Shown one piece after another: positions 45,901 through 56,072 of a stretch of 64,000 nucleotides of DNA. The notes under the pieces are model-generated. The model was not told the origin of the DNA and did no database searches. It saw only the letters and a list, made by a program, of their open reading frames with translations. Origin of the DNA: Trichostrongylus colubriformis (lineage: Eukaryota; Nematoda; Chromadorea; Rhabditida; Trichostrongylidae); assembly GCA_963978905.1 (NCBI GenBank), contig OZ022257.1:6453155-6517154 (forward strand). The letters are read 5' to 3'. Both the position numbers and the translations under genes were made by a program. Position 1 is the stretch's first letter; each line of letters begins with the position of its first letter.

Positions 45901-48900
45901 TGGGAGCGAAGTTGTGAAGATCTCCTTGAATGCGCAATGTTATCACATTGTAAATGCAGCTGATAGTAGCTGGTGAGCCATACGTTCTCGCGCTGGACAG
46001 TCTTATTTTCTGTCACCCTGGAGACAAAATTTCAGCCTAATCGAGTAGCCATATAGTGAGTGGTTTTTTCCCATTTTCTGGATGAAAAACTTACTAACAT
46101 TGATAAAGCTAATCGAAATATAATATACTAATACTGGTAGTCATCGCAGCAAATAAGCGTACCAGTAAGAGCATTTTCTTAGCAAGTGTCAACAATTCCT
46201 TTGTTGAATGTTATTTATATAACCCAAGTATCCTCTTAATTTTTGAAACTCTTGATTAAGCTGAAAACTTGTCTCAAAGAGTAATTCGAACTTTTGAACA
46301 TGAAAACAGCACTGGTTCTGCGTACGACTGGCTCGCGTGCTACGTGCAGCTGCACTTACTATGTAATAGTATTGCTCATCCAGAAAAACTTCCATAACTT
46401 AACTCGAAAGTCATTTCGCAAGTTTGGGGAGCAGATTTAAGTTCAGCTCCCGAAGATGTATACAATGATGGGCATCTCACTACAAATGCCCAAAGGGACA
46501 TATGAACCTTCCTTTGTAAGTGTCCTTGGAATGCATGGTACATCCCAAGAACGGATTGATCTATAGACTTACGCCTACTACTTTCATGATATTTTTATAA
46601 TCCCAGAATTCATCGGCTGTAGCCTTCTGGGTATGGATACAAAGCGTTGGTTTGTACTACGCTCCTGTGAATTATCCTATTGCTAAACAGTAGGATCACG
46701 TCCTAGAGGAAAGCGTGTACCTGGCTCATGGCGGCGACTCTTGAAGTTTACACCCCACACCTCCTTTTTCAGTTTTTGACTTTGACCTTGAAGCCAGCTC
46801 GTGTCCATATTTGGACATTCTTGAGAATGCATTACTGTCTTAAAGACGTTTCATACATATGTTGAACTCTTACTACTCCATTATTTCATTCCTATCCACA
46901 CATCTTCAATAGTTACTACAATTCTATAAATGCTACAACCACAATAACTCCTTACGTAGGCACCGTTTACATGGTTTCCTAGGTTTCCAATCTCTTTCCT
47001 TTTACTCCTGTCCGCTCTCATGGTGGGTTCGCGCGTTATAGCACGTAATGTTGCGCGCCCTCTTTCATCTACCGCCGCGTTGCTGTAGCTAGTACTACAA
47101 GGAGACCCAAAGGGGTCGGTTTCACGCCGATCACCGGAATGGCAACCACTCCTGCTCAGCCCTCTCCAAGACAAGCTCCGATCTTAGGCTCCGCCTCTTA
47201 TTTATATCCCTGCTCGGGGGGACGCTTAGCTGAGTCACCGTGAACTCGGGTTCTCGGGTGTGAGCAGATATGACAGCGAATCGCCTCGTGGCGTTTCACT
47301 GGCGGCGCCACCAGTACGGCTCGCCGTATCGACTGCCCTTGGAAGCGGCCGAGCGTGACTGCGTCACGTCTGCGCTTCCACTCATGCCACACTGCCTCGC
47401 TTGAAGGCTGCCATGCTCTGCCACTGGCATTCGCATGCGCCGCGCCGCTCGCCGCGGGCGGCCGCGCGATTCACTGTCATATCTGCACACACCCCGGGTT
47501 CTCGACAGACATGAAGTCTAGGAATGGTCAATATTTTGCTTTTTTTTGGAGCGAGCGCAACAAAATAATGTTCCTTGCGGTGGTGTGTGTTTGTTTCTGA
47601 TTACCGTTAATCACTTATACAGAGAACCTAGTAAATTTTACATGTCAATAAAGTAAATAATACCATGAAATTTCGTCGAGTGCGTCACCCCATTAGCAAT
47701 AACGGAATCGATACATGTATATGATTGTGTTCTATAGAGACAAATGGGAAACATGTTTGATTATAGAAGGAAAAGGCAGTGGACTGAGGGGTTTAGGCTA
47801 TTGACATTGAAAGATTAGCTCCTGCCCCGGGAAAGGCATGCATTTGTTGAACGGTTTTTTCATAACTTCGAATAAAGTCTGATGAATGGTGTTTTCCGAG
47901 AGGAAGGGAGTCCACTGTCAAACGGTATCAAAATAACTTAAAGTTGTTATCGAACTGTGCTCAAGAAGATGATTGATCGGAAGTTGAACTAGAATTTACT
48001 CCTTCTCTAAATAGTTCTTACCCATCGCACTATCGAGGCAAAGCTTCGTCAAAATGAGTATTATTTAAATGATGCATAGTCACCAAAGTCACCGTAAGGG
48101 GTGGGGGCTTGCAGGAACGCGGATAGAAAGGCTAGTTATGGAGAAATAATCTGTGAAAGAATTCGCGTTGGAAAGCATTCTTTTGAAGACTTCATCACAA
48201 ACTCATCGCACTTCACCGGCTGTGTTGCTGCGATAGCGGGGCAACGATCACGGCTTGCTGGCATAGTCCCTCGCTGTCTGCTCTATCCCTCAGCGGCCAG
48301 TGATACAGATGAGGCGAAAAAGCAGGCTGACAGAGAGATTTCATTTCTAGCGTTTTTTTGACTATTTGAGTGACAGGCATTATTCAAATTTATGAAAGGG
48401 AATTTCATGATCGTATGCCTACGGATGTGCAGATAGACTCCAAAACCACGTTGCATTCCCCCCCCCCCCCTCCCCCCTCCTTTTCCACACAACACAATCT
48501 TGTCAAGGTCAAGTTTTGTTAGTTTGATCTATCCTGGTATAATTTGTCCCCGCGTTACTACCACACGACCAATGACCACAATGTTCCACTTTAATCGAGC
48601 TCTCAGGTAATTCCAATAAAGAAGGAGAAACCGCAGGCAGGGAAAAAAAGCCTGTTGTTATTGCATTCAATGGTCGTATATTACTTCCACGTACTGCTTC
48701 TAATTGCAGCTAACAACTTTGTTTTCGGACAGCCGTGGTAAAATGGAACTCTAGGGTAGCCAGGAAAGTCGGGGATTAGTAATGTGGTCATACCATGTGC
48801 GATAATGGCACCGGGCTACTTCCTCCTATAAGCGGTCCGGTAGCGACAATTGAATGAAATGGCTTCAAGTTAAAGCAGGAGTTAATGAGTCTCAACTTCT

Positions 48901-51900
48901 CTCCACTGATAAACTGCCGTGCTGAAGGATCGTAATAAGATCCCGAGCCGCGATTTTTAGTGCGATTTCCGCCACACATCACTCCTTCTAAAGTGGAATT
49001 TTTTGAAAAACATGTATGCCCTGTTCTCTCTCTCTCTCCTTACCCCTCACGAAGTCTCAAATTTCCAGGATAACTCGTCCATTTCAGGAGCCGTAGCTGA
49101 ACGAGCCAAATTAAAATCCTACATCCTATTGGGCTGTTTGGTAATTTTAATACAAGTGAGTTCGTCCTCTATTGTATATCCAATATTAGCAACTTATTTC
49201 AAGTAATTCTGAATTAATTTCACCGTTTCAGGCGCTTCCAGCACATTGGGTTTGGGATAGTGAAGGGTTTTTCTACAAAATGGGTGTTGTGGATTTTGCT
49301 GGCTGCTCAGCTGTAAGAATTTTTTGTAATTTCACACATTTTTGGCTGAATATTTTTTTCTACCAGCCATTCATCCACTTAAGGTACATATGGTTGGCGG
49401 TATTATTGGTTTAATCGCCACTGTGTATCTTAAACCTCGACGGAATCGTTTCAACGAGGACAGTGTACATCAGATGAGCTCACCAACTAATGCCTTACTT
49501 GGTTGGTCATTCAGAGCTTCATATAATTGTTTACATGTTTATACTCATTTGTTAATTCGTTTATTTTCGATTCAGTCCAACCTTTTGAATCAAGAATGAC
49601 ATGAATTATCATGAATTTGAGGTACATTTCTTCTGTGGTGGGGATGGTTTGGTATCAATGCTGGTTCGGTATGGGGCATTACCAGCGGTCGATGGAGGCT
49701 TGGTGCACGGTGAGTTTATTAAAAATGTGGAAGCGTTTTTTATCCATTATATTGTTCGTACATCTTCGACGAGCCGTAAGGGTTTTTAGGCGTTGTTCTG
49801 TGCTACTTAGAAGAATCTTCACAGAAATTCCACAATTATTTCTCTTTGAATCACTTTACTAGATAGAGTACATGAACGAAAACACTGAAAGGACCGAAAA
49901 GTGCTCTTTGTTCCAAACAGAAATTGAAGACTGGAAGAAGAGCATTTCGTTTGAATTCCCGCCGAGCACCATTTGAATAGACGTCGGCGGGCAGAGCAGA
50001 AAACAAATTTTCGCGCCCAATATTGCCTTGCTCCTCACTCTACATCCCTGACCACGTGACCGTCTCCCTTTTGCTACTAGGGCCCTATTGGCCGCGTTTC
50101 CTCGAACCCTTCACCCTGTTGACTAGGTAAAGATAGCATGAATATATATTATAGATTAGAACTCAAACTTCTGTGGATTATTCCTTCAAGTGGAAAGTAC
50201 GGCAAGTGACAAGTAGTGCTGCTATCACGCGTACATTTACAGAATGAGCTCCACCGGAGCCAGTTTGGCCTCCCGTCCTGGTTCAGCTGTTTCATACCAT
50301 GCTGAGAGAGTCAGAAGAGTAGATATACATTCACACAATAAATGAATAAAATAAAGCATTCCTTATTGACCGGTCCTAATTAAGCTACGTCACGCACCTT
50401 ATTTCCATCCATAATGCAGCGACACGGCGCTAACCGATGTACTAGGCAATGTTTTCATCCTGTCAAACGAGCTAGTCACAAGTTCTACGACCACCCGGAG
50501 AAGAGAAAGATGTATTCGGTCTGGACACTGGCACAGAATTTGGTCCCCAAACTACACGAACTCATGGGAGGGAGGCTTTTGTGGTACCATAACCGGTTCA
50601 CTCTTGAGAGGCATAAGAATGAATAATTATCCGGAAAGAGAAGAAACTTTATGAACCTGTTATAGAGCAGCCGTCGCCACCATAATGAGTTCAATTGGTG
50701 GTGGAGCGACATCGATTGTAATCAGCTTTGCTAAGACGAAGAAACTGCAAGTGAACTTCTTGATAAACGGAATTCTTTCTTCCATTGTTTCAATCACTGG
50801 TTAGTTTGATCCAAATTTTGTGCTCTTTTACGCATGAATTATGATTCGCATAAATACGACATAGAACGTTTCTGACGTTGTCCATGCCACCAGAGGTACC
50901 GGGGTGGGTTTGGTGCTCAATACGTGGATCTCACGAGTGCGGTCGCGTCGCGGTGTAAATAAAAGTGTCAGACTTAGCGAGCTAGTAAGACAGCAGTGTG
51001 CTGTTAACAAAAAATATTCCTAAAAGTGACCAGTTTTCCCGCATCCCGGATAAACACCTCACGGAGGGGCGATTTTGCCTTACTGTAAATGCTTGCACTT
51101 CGTACATTGCCGCAGTTGCACACATGATGGTTCGACAAGGCGTTGGGGATGTCATTATTTTTTTTTTCATTACGAACACTTTTGTCTTACTCTCACGATT
51201 ATTTTCCCTTTCTCGTTTGTTTATTGTTGTTTCTCGCTTCACTTGTACAGAATCATAACGAGTAAAATCAAATTCGCCCTACGTAACATCAAATGACACT
51301 CAGTCAGTCTAATCGGCAAGTCGCCAGCAGGCAACTCGGACACTGAAGCGTGCAGCTCGAGGTGAAGCGCGCTATGATCGCAGTAGCGCCCAGAAGACGC
51401 GGTTCGCTACACATTATCTATTCTGATATCGGCTGTTTGTCCTTGGAGAATGGGGTTTCCGGGTGCGCTTTCCTTCTCTGCTCCCCTACCGATGTCTTTA
51501 AGGAGCAAGATACAAGTGCTAAGCGACCGTACGCATCTCATTAACCTACGTAGTGCATTGCCTTAAATCAATGAATGCAATAATAAATGAAAATAATAAA
51601 TTCGGATTCCAGCAATGTGTGCAGTGTCAAGACCATGGCATGCGCTCATCGTTGGTGGTGTATCGGCTGCGTTTTCCATTTCCGTGTTGCCACTTTTGGA
51701 ACGACTCAAAGTGGACGATCCGGTTGGCATTGTGCCAATCCATCTCACCTCCTCCATTTGGGGAATGACTGCCGTGGGTATATTCTGCGAAAAAGATCGT
51801 CATCTGGTGAGTTTTTTCCTTCATTTCAAGTATATTCCCATACGGGAAGGTAAGCATCGAAGGCTTCGAACCTACCAATATATAAATTAAAAAGGGGTGA

Positions 51901-54900
51901 GACCGCGTTCATAATTCGCGTGCCGGTAGCAGGGGTGGCTGCGTGTGTCTGTGTTTCCGCCTGTGCTGCTCTGCCCCGCTGCTTGTAAACGTGGCCACGC
52001 CCTGCGGGCGTAAAGTATGAACGCGACCTCAGCATGTGGCACAGGCATATCTGTCGCCAGAAAGATTATATCGTATGTGAATTGCGTACCATAAACTATA
52101 AATAGCGCCTAGATCGATTTTGCTAACAATAAACGCGTTTTGAATTTCTTCTGTGCACAACTGTACTAACTATCTTTTAATAGTATACTCCTCCAATGAA
52201 CTTTCGAATAATCTTTTCAAGTAATCTTTGAAAAAAAATCATTGAAACAGCAAAAATCCTTGAATCTGGCCGGAATCCAAGTACTTCGAGTAGATTGCAC
52301 CGAAACGTGGAGTTGTGGTGTACCATAGCAAGGAAGAGCTCAACACATGTCAATGAGGTATCAAAACAACACATTATTGATCGGACGGAGTGCACAGATA
52401 ATGCGTAGGCTGATTTGCGCCATCTCCTCTCGTGGCCTAACGCGATTTTCACACCTTGTGGGAGTCGGCTGTGCAACAGCATGAGCGACTATTACAAGAC
52501 TTAAAGACAGCATTAGGGGTAATGTGGTAATGGGGAAATCTCCACAAGAAGTCACTCACATGGTAGTCCTGGGCCTAAGAAGGCTACCTGTGGCCAAATC
52601 CCGGTGAAAAAGCGCTCCTCCGAGCTTTAGAAGTGTCGCAAAATGCCGCAACCGCCCATCTATCCCGCCTTTTGATTAGTCGATTCCCCCTCGTGATGGC
52701 GTAATTCCCGATTGAATGGGGTGGGAGCGGCCAAGGAGATGCGGCAGGATCGGAAGTTTTGCGGCGCGCTTTCGCAATTTTAGCTTGAAGCTCACTCCAA
52801 AAAATAGATGCTGTCGTATTTCCAAACATTCCCTTGTGTTTACTTGGCAACATACCAATGGAAAACTAGATCAGGCTACTCCCTCTCGACGGACAGGTCG
52901 TCCGCGTCGAGAACCCGTAGTGGAAAGGGGTCCTATTTCTCGGATTTTTGGCCAATTCCATCCGTTGTTTCTTCACTGTCCTGTTACTAGGCATCTGGAC
53001 TTTCACATTTACTAATTCTTTTATTTTTCGTCCGACTTTCCCCTAATGCTGCCTTTAATTTATTTATAACAGCTATCTATTGCTGCAAGTTTCAGTCCGG
53101 CGCCACGAATGGACTCTCAGGACTGCTTTACTCAGGCGATTTTACGTTACTCGGTGTTCAATTGCTTTGTACTTTGACCGTCCTCGTCTATAGTGCAACT
53201 TTTGGTCTATTGGTGCTTGTTGTAAGTTTTTTTATCTTACTTCCACCTTCAAGGCACACAAAGCATGCATATCGATTGATGGCAAATATTTCAGCTGATC
53301 AGTAAGAGTCCACTTGGACTGCGTGTCACAGATTACGAAGAACAGATTGGTGCTGACGTCATCGAACATGGCCTGGCTGGAACAAATGTGGCCAGATATG
53401 TGCTTGAGAAGCCGCTTAGCACGAGGTCAGTATGCTAACTTTAAAGGGACTGGGCACAGCGCCTCGGATGCTTGTGGCATTCGGCCAAAATGGGCGGGCT
53501 GACGAACGAAGGGCGTAATGACGCACTTGTAGAGCCTGATAACATGACATCTAGGGCGCTGTCAGCGGAGCAAATGTCGCGGATAAACTGCTTTACCATT
53601 CCTTCGATCCTCGTGACTGTCTATACTTGCGCTGTCACTTACGTTAATTATCGTTCCCAGTGCCTATAATTATTAGAAGGTGTGAAGAAATGAGAACGTT
53701 GGGGATGCACATTTTGTAGATCACGGAATTATTTCAGAACATTCCAAACGGTGACAAAGGCGATCACGAAGTGGAAAATGCTGGCCAAAACGAAGAGTCG
53801 TTCGAAACGTATGGAGCAAGCACGACAAAAGCGACTCACCGAAGAACAAGCTTTCACCGCCACCGACACTACTCCAACAGTCAATGGAGCAAATGGAGGT
53901 ATATCAAAGTTTGCAATCAACATACTAATGGCTCTGAAGCCACATATAGCCCTAGCACTGTTCAAAATTGGAACTTCTAGACCGCTTAAGACTAGAATTG
54001 ACTGGACCTGTGAAAAAACGCGAATTTTCTGAATAGGTTAGAAAGGAGATGAAGAATGGGGCCCAGAAAGCCTAGATTTCTTCAGTTGCTTTTCGTACAT
54101 TACAGTACTGCTTAGAGGAACAGAGAGGTGTCGGGAGAAGAAGGAACATGGGAAGAAACAATCATTTCAAAGCGAACGTTCGAGGTTAGGAGCGATAATC
54201 GGTAGAGGAACTCCGATTCAAAATCGCCACGTGGTGGTCGGTATTCGCATCTTCCGCGCTTCTTTTTGAACTGCAATACCACCTCTCCGAGTTGCTCGCT
54301 GTAAAAGATGTCCTTTGTTGTCACGTAGGGTGTATTTCATTCCTTCATGAGAATGTGAAATAAGTGAAACAACAAACAGCAGTAATCAAGTGAAGCAGTG
54401 AATGGGAAAATAAGCGAAGGGGTAAGAAGACGTTCGTAATAGAAAAAAACCGTTGAATTACACACACACTCTAATGTCTTAGCAAGATGTCGTGTGTGCA
54501 TTGTGTGCAACTTAACAAATTGCAAGCGCTACGGTCGCTCTTATCGTAGGTCAATACTGCGCTCTACCGGTGTCTATTAAATGTATAGTTGTAAAAAAAA
54601 TGTGAGCTGAGCGTGCGTCAGAAATCAGTAGTTCGAGAAAAAATAAAAGAAAAAAGAAAATTAAAAAAATGAAAGCTAAAAGTTGGATAAATAGTTAGGA
54701 ATTTCACGAGTAAGAATTTTAAAGGAATCGTTCACGAAAAATGAGTTTTTGTGTTACCCATGTATTTATGTTGTATATGCCTGAAGTTGGCCTCATGCAA
54801 AATGTCACGCGAAAAATGTGAATCTGGCTGAGATACAGCACCAAAAAGTGCGGTCCAGTGGGCGGGGCCTCCGTGTAAAAGCCTCGTACCGCGTCCGCCG

Positions 54901-56072
54901 TGGTCGGAGACGCATTGTAGGAACAGAAGGTTACGCATACAGTCCTACTCTCCGTTCCCAGCGGCGGCGGAAGACGGGACGAGGCTTTTACACGGAGGCC
55001 CCGCCCACTGGGACCGCACTTTGTGGTGCTGTATCTCAGCCAGATTCACATTTTTTCACGTGAAATTTTGCATGAGGCCAACATTAGGCAAATACAACAT
55101 AAATACTAAATAATAATGTATATGGGTAACACAAAAACTCATTTTCCGTGGACGATTCCTTTAAGTGACCAGCAACAATCTTGTTTATTTTACTTAACTA
55201 TTCATTTGTCCTATATACCTATTTATTTATTCATTTATTCATTAATTATTTATGCCATTAATTGAGAATTGTCTTTCCAGTTCCTCTGACAGGAAATGGC
55301 GCTTTGCATCGGCGACGAAAAGAAAGTGTTGCGGATGTTGCGGCAACGATTAGCCCTCGAGCGAATGGTATCCGACCGCCTCGACGTGATTTCGACATCG
55401 AGGCACAGAACCATACACCACCCTCAAAACCCTCGTCACCGCAGTGAGTTGCGAAAGTTGTCCCTGCTAGTGCTGCCATCATTGGGAACCGTTTTCAGAT
55501 CAGGGAACACTCGACGTGCCAGTGAATCGACAGCGACGGAACGACCAGTCTCTTCAGGGAAGAGCACGAGGCGGAATTCCACACAGCCTACTGAATCACT
55601 GGATGGCGACCGCACTTCGCCGATGTCACGGCCCTCCATCAGCAATCCCAGTTCCGAACAGCGACTGAGTGAACGACCGGTGACCGCTACCCATATCGCC
55701 ATGACTGTGGGGCCATCGAGGTACCTCATTTGTCGTTCTTAATGCCGAAACTTTCGCCACCGATAGTCTTCTTGAATCTGTAACTTACAATTTGATAAAT
55801 TACTTTAAGAGTTTTTATTACTCACATATGATAACACCTAACATTATTTTCAAATGGTTCAATCATCTCCAAATACTCTGCTTCTTAGCCCTTTTGAATT
55901 TGTTTTCCTCAATTTCTTCTGTTTCAGACAAAATCCTGCCGGAAAATTCGTTCGATCGCCGTTAGCTCGAGCCTTGACGCCACCCGAAGACATCAGCCTG
56001 GACAGTGACGAGGAAGACGCCTCAATTACAACAGGACCATTGGGCAGAAATAACAAAGTTGCCCCAGAATAA
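36880..56072 (+). CDS. amt: Ammonium transporter (AMT/MEP family), 15 exons, 617 residues
   Basis: Conducts ammonium/ammonia across a membrane as a trimeric channel-like carrier. Exons: 36880-36931, 36999-37109, 42602-42791, 43785-43876, 49088-49155, 49232-49312, 49384-49501, 49622-49709, 50666-50799, 51613-51806, 53096-53221, 53295-53425, 53738-53898, 55281-55443, 55928-56072. They total 1854 bases, all GT-AG with matching phases. Family landmarks in order: the first membrane segment with FTMHSGFGLLESGS, NIMVKNVVDVVFG, LATTASTIVSG, DFAGCSAVHMVGG (pore D192, first pore His H200), LLWWGWFGINAGS, IMSSIGGGATS, DDPVGIVPIHLTSSIWG (second pore His H355), and the AMT C-terminal motif GLRVTDYEEQIGADVIEHG. 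A basic, then acidic, cytosolic tail of ~150 residues follows. Start chosen because exon 1 joins exon 2 in phase; NAS near the N terminus could be glycosylated. The least certain splice is the exon 11 acceptor. Confidence 0.92.
36999..37109 (+). CDS. amt: amt exon 2
   Basis: After TTTTTTCCAG. Encodes DDAVWIVTSSFIIFTMHSG, the first membrane segment of the AMT fold. Donor GTTTGTGAG. Confidence 0.9.
37902..38449. mobile_element. Possible TIR element in amt intron 2
   Basis: GCCGTCGATATTGGCGC at the left matches the complement of GCGCCAATTACGATGGC at the right. Further inverted matches occur inside (CGTAACGGT blocks). Left flank TTA. GC-rich centre, no gene. Confidence 0.45.
38520..38785 (+). 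mobile_element. tRNA-derived SINE in amt intron 2
   Basis: Head GGTGGCACTGCCACTCTCAT and GCTGGGATCAATG, then CTCCGGGGTCGGTGAAATGG, ATTGCATTCACTTGCCACCA, CACGATTCTAAATGG and a tail GACTGATTAATGCAAAAATC. Confidence 0.6.
39290..39615 (+). mobile_element. MITE-like family R5, copy 3, in amt intron 2
   Basis: GGCACTCTCAAGTGTCGAGG at the left and GTGTACCCTGG at the right. Contains CAGTACGACCC, ATTACGACCCCCCC and CAGTACGACCCC runs. Confidence 0.6.
39616..41566. other. amt intron 2 interior, nothing recognised
   Basis: A 97-codon open frame at 41136-41429 has even composition but no family motif and no splice signals that fit the gene. Confidence 0.35.
41567..42352 (+). mobile_element. Complete short Helitron-like element in amt intron 2
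   Basis: Starts TCCCTACTATATAAATGC directly after an A (41566) and is followed by a CTGTCCCTCCGTCC-rich stretch. It ends with the hairpin GCGCGCAGTAGTGTGCGC (42323-42340), a spacer and CTGG (42349-42352), directly before a T. Length 786 bases, no coding sequence. The 3' hairpin is identical to those ending the elements at 379-2197 and 3029-4708, while the interior is unrelated, so the three share a trans-acting source. Confidence 0.65.
42399..42480 (+). other. tRNA-like sequence with perfect B box, amt intron 2
   Basis: TAGTGAAATGGATTAGCAC recalls an A box and D arm. GGTTCGAGTCC (42444-42454) is a perfect B box, and TTTTT follows. The acceptor stem does not pair and the anticodon arm is irregular, so it is a tRNA relic or SINE head rather than a working tRNA. 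Confidence 0.35.
42602..42791 (+). CDS. amt: amt exon 3
   Basis: After TTTTTCAG. Encodes FGLLESGSVSAKDEVNIMVK and the following NVVDVVFGGLAYW, among the best conserved parts of the family. Donor GTCAGT. Confidence 0.95.
42828..43168. mobile_element. Palindromic MITE (PIF/Harbinger-like) in amt intron 3
   Basis: A 341-bp near-perfect palindrome with arms 42828-42984 and 43029-43168, starting GGCCGCTTCCATACTTTGCG. It is flanked on both sides by TTA (42825-42827, 43169-43171), the 3-bp target duplication typical of PIF/Harbinger. The loop holds two ~20-bp tandem copies of GATCGTGGCCGCTTCGTG. The left arm has an extra ~17 bases within CACGCGCGTG repeats. It starts 36 bases after the donor of amt exon 3. 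Confidence 0.85.
43785..43876 (+). CDS. amt: amt exon 4
   Basis: A short exon that the phases require: after CTTTACAG, ends TCCG before GTGAGC. Encodes EEGWSYAAFLFQLSLATTAS then TIVSG, matching the FFFQLSFAATTATIVSG-type block of AMT proteins. Confidence 0.9.
44484..44925 (+). mobile_element. R1 copy 2, in amt intron 4
   Basis: Same ends and order of blocks as 23226-23672: AATCGGGAGGGGTCCGAAAC, GATAATCGGTGAAAAAACC, CAAATTGGCGAGTTTGTGCA. Right end GTTCTACC. Confidence 0.65.
45610..45760 (+). mobile_element. tRNA-derived SINE head in amt intron 4
   Basis: GTGTAGTGACAAATGGCGC and CAGGGGATCATATCCGATGC correspond to the A- and B-box region of the family; the 3' body is missing. Confidence 0.45.
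45761..47246. other. amt intron 4 interior, nothing recognised
   Basis: A SINE-tail-like ATGGTACATCCCAAGAACGG occurs at 46535-46554. No other feature supported. Confidence 0.3.
47256..47494. mobile_element. MITE with perfect 9-bp target duplication, amt intron 4
   Basis: Ends GGGTGTGAGCAGATATGACA and the complement of the right end GGGTGTGTGCAGATATGACA, matching 27 of 29 bases. Flanked by CGGGTTCTC on both sides (47247-47255 and 47495-47503). A 9-bp duplication suits Mutator-like transposition; 8 bp would suit hAT. GC-rich interior, no gene. Related copies: 57925-58174 and 60608-60835. Confidence 0.85.
47504..49087. other. amt intron 4 right part, nothing recognised
   Basis: Holds a C tract at 48460-48478. 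No gene or defined repeat. Confidence 0.35.
49088..49155 (+). CDS. amt: amt exon 5
   Basis: After CCATTTCAG. Encodes AVAERAKLKSYILLGCLVIL, the family's SGAxAER segment and a membrane span. Donor GTGAGT. Confidence 0.93.
49232..49312 (+). CDS. amt: amt exon 6
   Basis: Encodes ALPAHWVWDSEGFFYKMGVV and DFAGCSA, with the pore-lining Asp (D192). Donor GTAAGA. Confidence 0.95.
49384..49501 (+). CDS. amt: amt exon 7
   Basis: Encodes VHMVGGIIGLIATVYLKPR, with the first pore His (H200, eight residues after D192 as in bacterial AmtB), and ends NALLG in phase 1. Confidence 0.93.
49622..49709 (+). CDS. amt: amt exon 8
   Basis: Encodes FLLWWGWFGINAGSVWG, the tryptophan-rich AMT signature. Donor GTGAGT. 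Confidence 0.95.
49710..50665. other. amt intron 8, nothing recognised
   Basis: A 70-codon open frame (50414-50626) lacks motifs. No defined repeat boundary. Confidence 0.35.
50666..50799 (+). CDS. amt: amt exon 9
   Basis: After TTATAG. Encodes AAVATIMSSIGGGATSIVIS and FLINGILSSIVSIT. Donor GTTAGT. Confidence 0.95.
51095..51345 (-). repeat. Diverged R2 copy in amt intron 9
   Basis: The blocks CCGCAGTTGCACACATGATG, TTATTGTTGTTTCTCGCTTC and GCCCTACGTAACATCAAATG follow the order of R2 at 17150-17410 with many differences. Confidence 0.4.
51613..51806 (+). CDS. amt: amt exon 10
   Basis: Encodes SRPWHALIVGGVSAAFSI and DDPVGIVPIHLTSSIWG with the second pore His (H355). Donor GTGAGT. Confidence 0.95.
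51901..52028. mobile_element. Small MITE (PIF/Harbinger-like) in amt intron 10
   Basis: GACCGCGTTCATAATTCGCG at the left pairs with GTAAAGTATGAACGCGACC at the right. 128 bases, flanks TGA and TCA (likely decayed duplication). Ends resemble those at 61021-61190. Confidence 0.55.
52500..52765 (+). repeat. Interspersed repeat R7, copy 2, in amt intron 10
   Basis: GACAGCATTAGGGGTAATGT to GCCAAGGAGATGCGGCAGGA, colinear with 16187-16445. Confidence 0.6.
53096..53221 (+). CDS. amt: amt exon 11
   Basis: Encodes ATNGLSGLLYSGDFTLLGVQ and a further membrane span. Acceptor GTTTCAG is preferred; GCAAG six bases earlier would add Phe-Gln in the same phase. Donor GTAAGT. Confidence 0.88.
53295..53425 (+). 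CDS. amt: amt exon 12
   Basis: Encodes GLRVTDYEEQIGADVIEHG, the conserved regulatory start of the AMT C-terminal tail. Donor GTCAGT. Confidence 0.95.
53738..53898 (+). CDS. amt: amt exon 13
   Basis: Lys/Arg-rich cytosolic segment (KWKMLAKTKSRSKRM) with coiled-coil character. Joined in phase on both sides. Confidence 0.85.
54112..54545 (+). repeat. R2 copy 3 in amt intron 13
   Basis: Colinear with the minus strand of 17576-17150: AGAGGAACAGAGAGGTGTCG, GCGATAATCGGTAGAGG, GAGTTGCTCGCTGTAAAAGA and CAACAAACAGCAGTAATCAA. Confidence 0.6.
54719..55164. mobile_element. Long-TIR element R3, copy 2, in amt intron 13
   Basis: 446 bases, almost all inverted repeat. AAAGGAATCGTTCACGAAAA at the left and its complement at the right. 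Same blocks as 25237-25669, plus a small insertion near 55105. As part of the amt pre-mRNA it could form a long hairpin. Confidence 0.8.
55281..55443 (+). CDS. amt: amt exon 14
   Basis: Proline/arginine-rich tail segment (RPPRRDFDIEAQNHTPPSKP). Acceptor TTTCCAG, donor GTGAGT; phases fit exons 13 and 15. Confidence 0.82.
55928..56072 (+). CDS. amt: amt exon 15 (stop codon)
   Basis: After CTGTTTCAG. Acidic stretch PPEDISLDSDEEDAS near the end; TAA at 56070-56072. Confidence 0.85.

Noticed and set aside
48460..48480. C tracts (also near 12000, 21300, 24575, 56090, 62470) as regulatory elements
   Set aside because: They are simple homopolymer runs, several of them inside repeats, with no further conserved context.
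49081..49599. Treating the longer open frames around amt exons 5-8 as separate small proteins
   Set aside because: Only the segments between splice sites match the AMT family; the rest of each frame is intron sequence.
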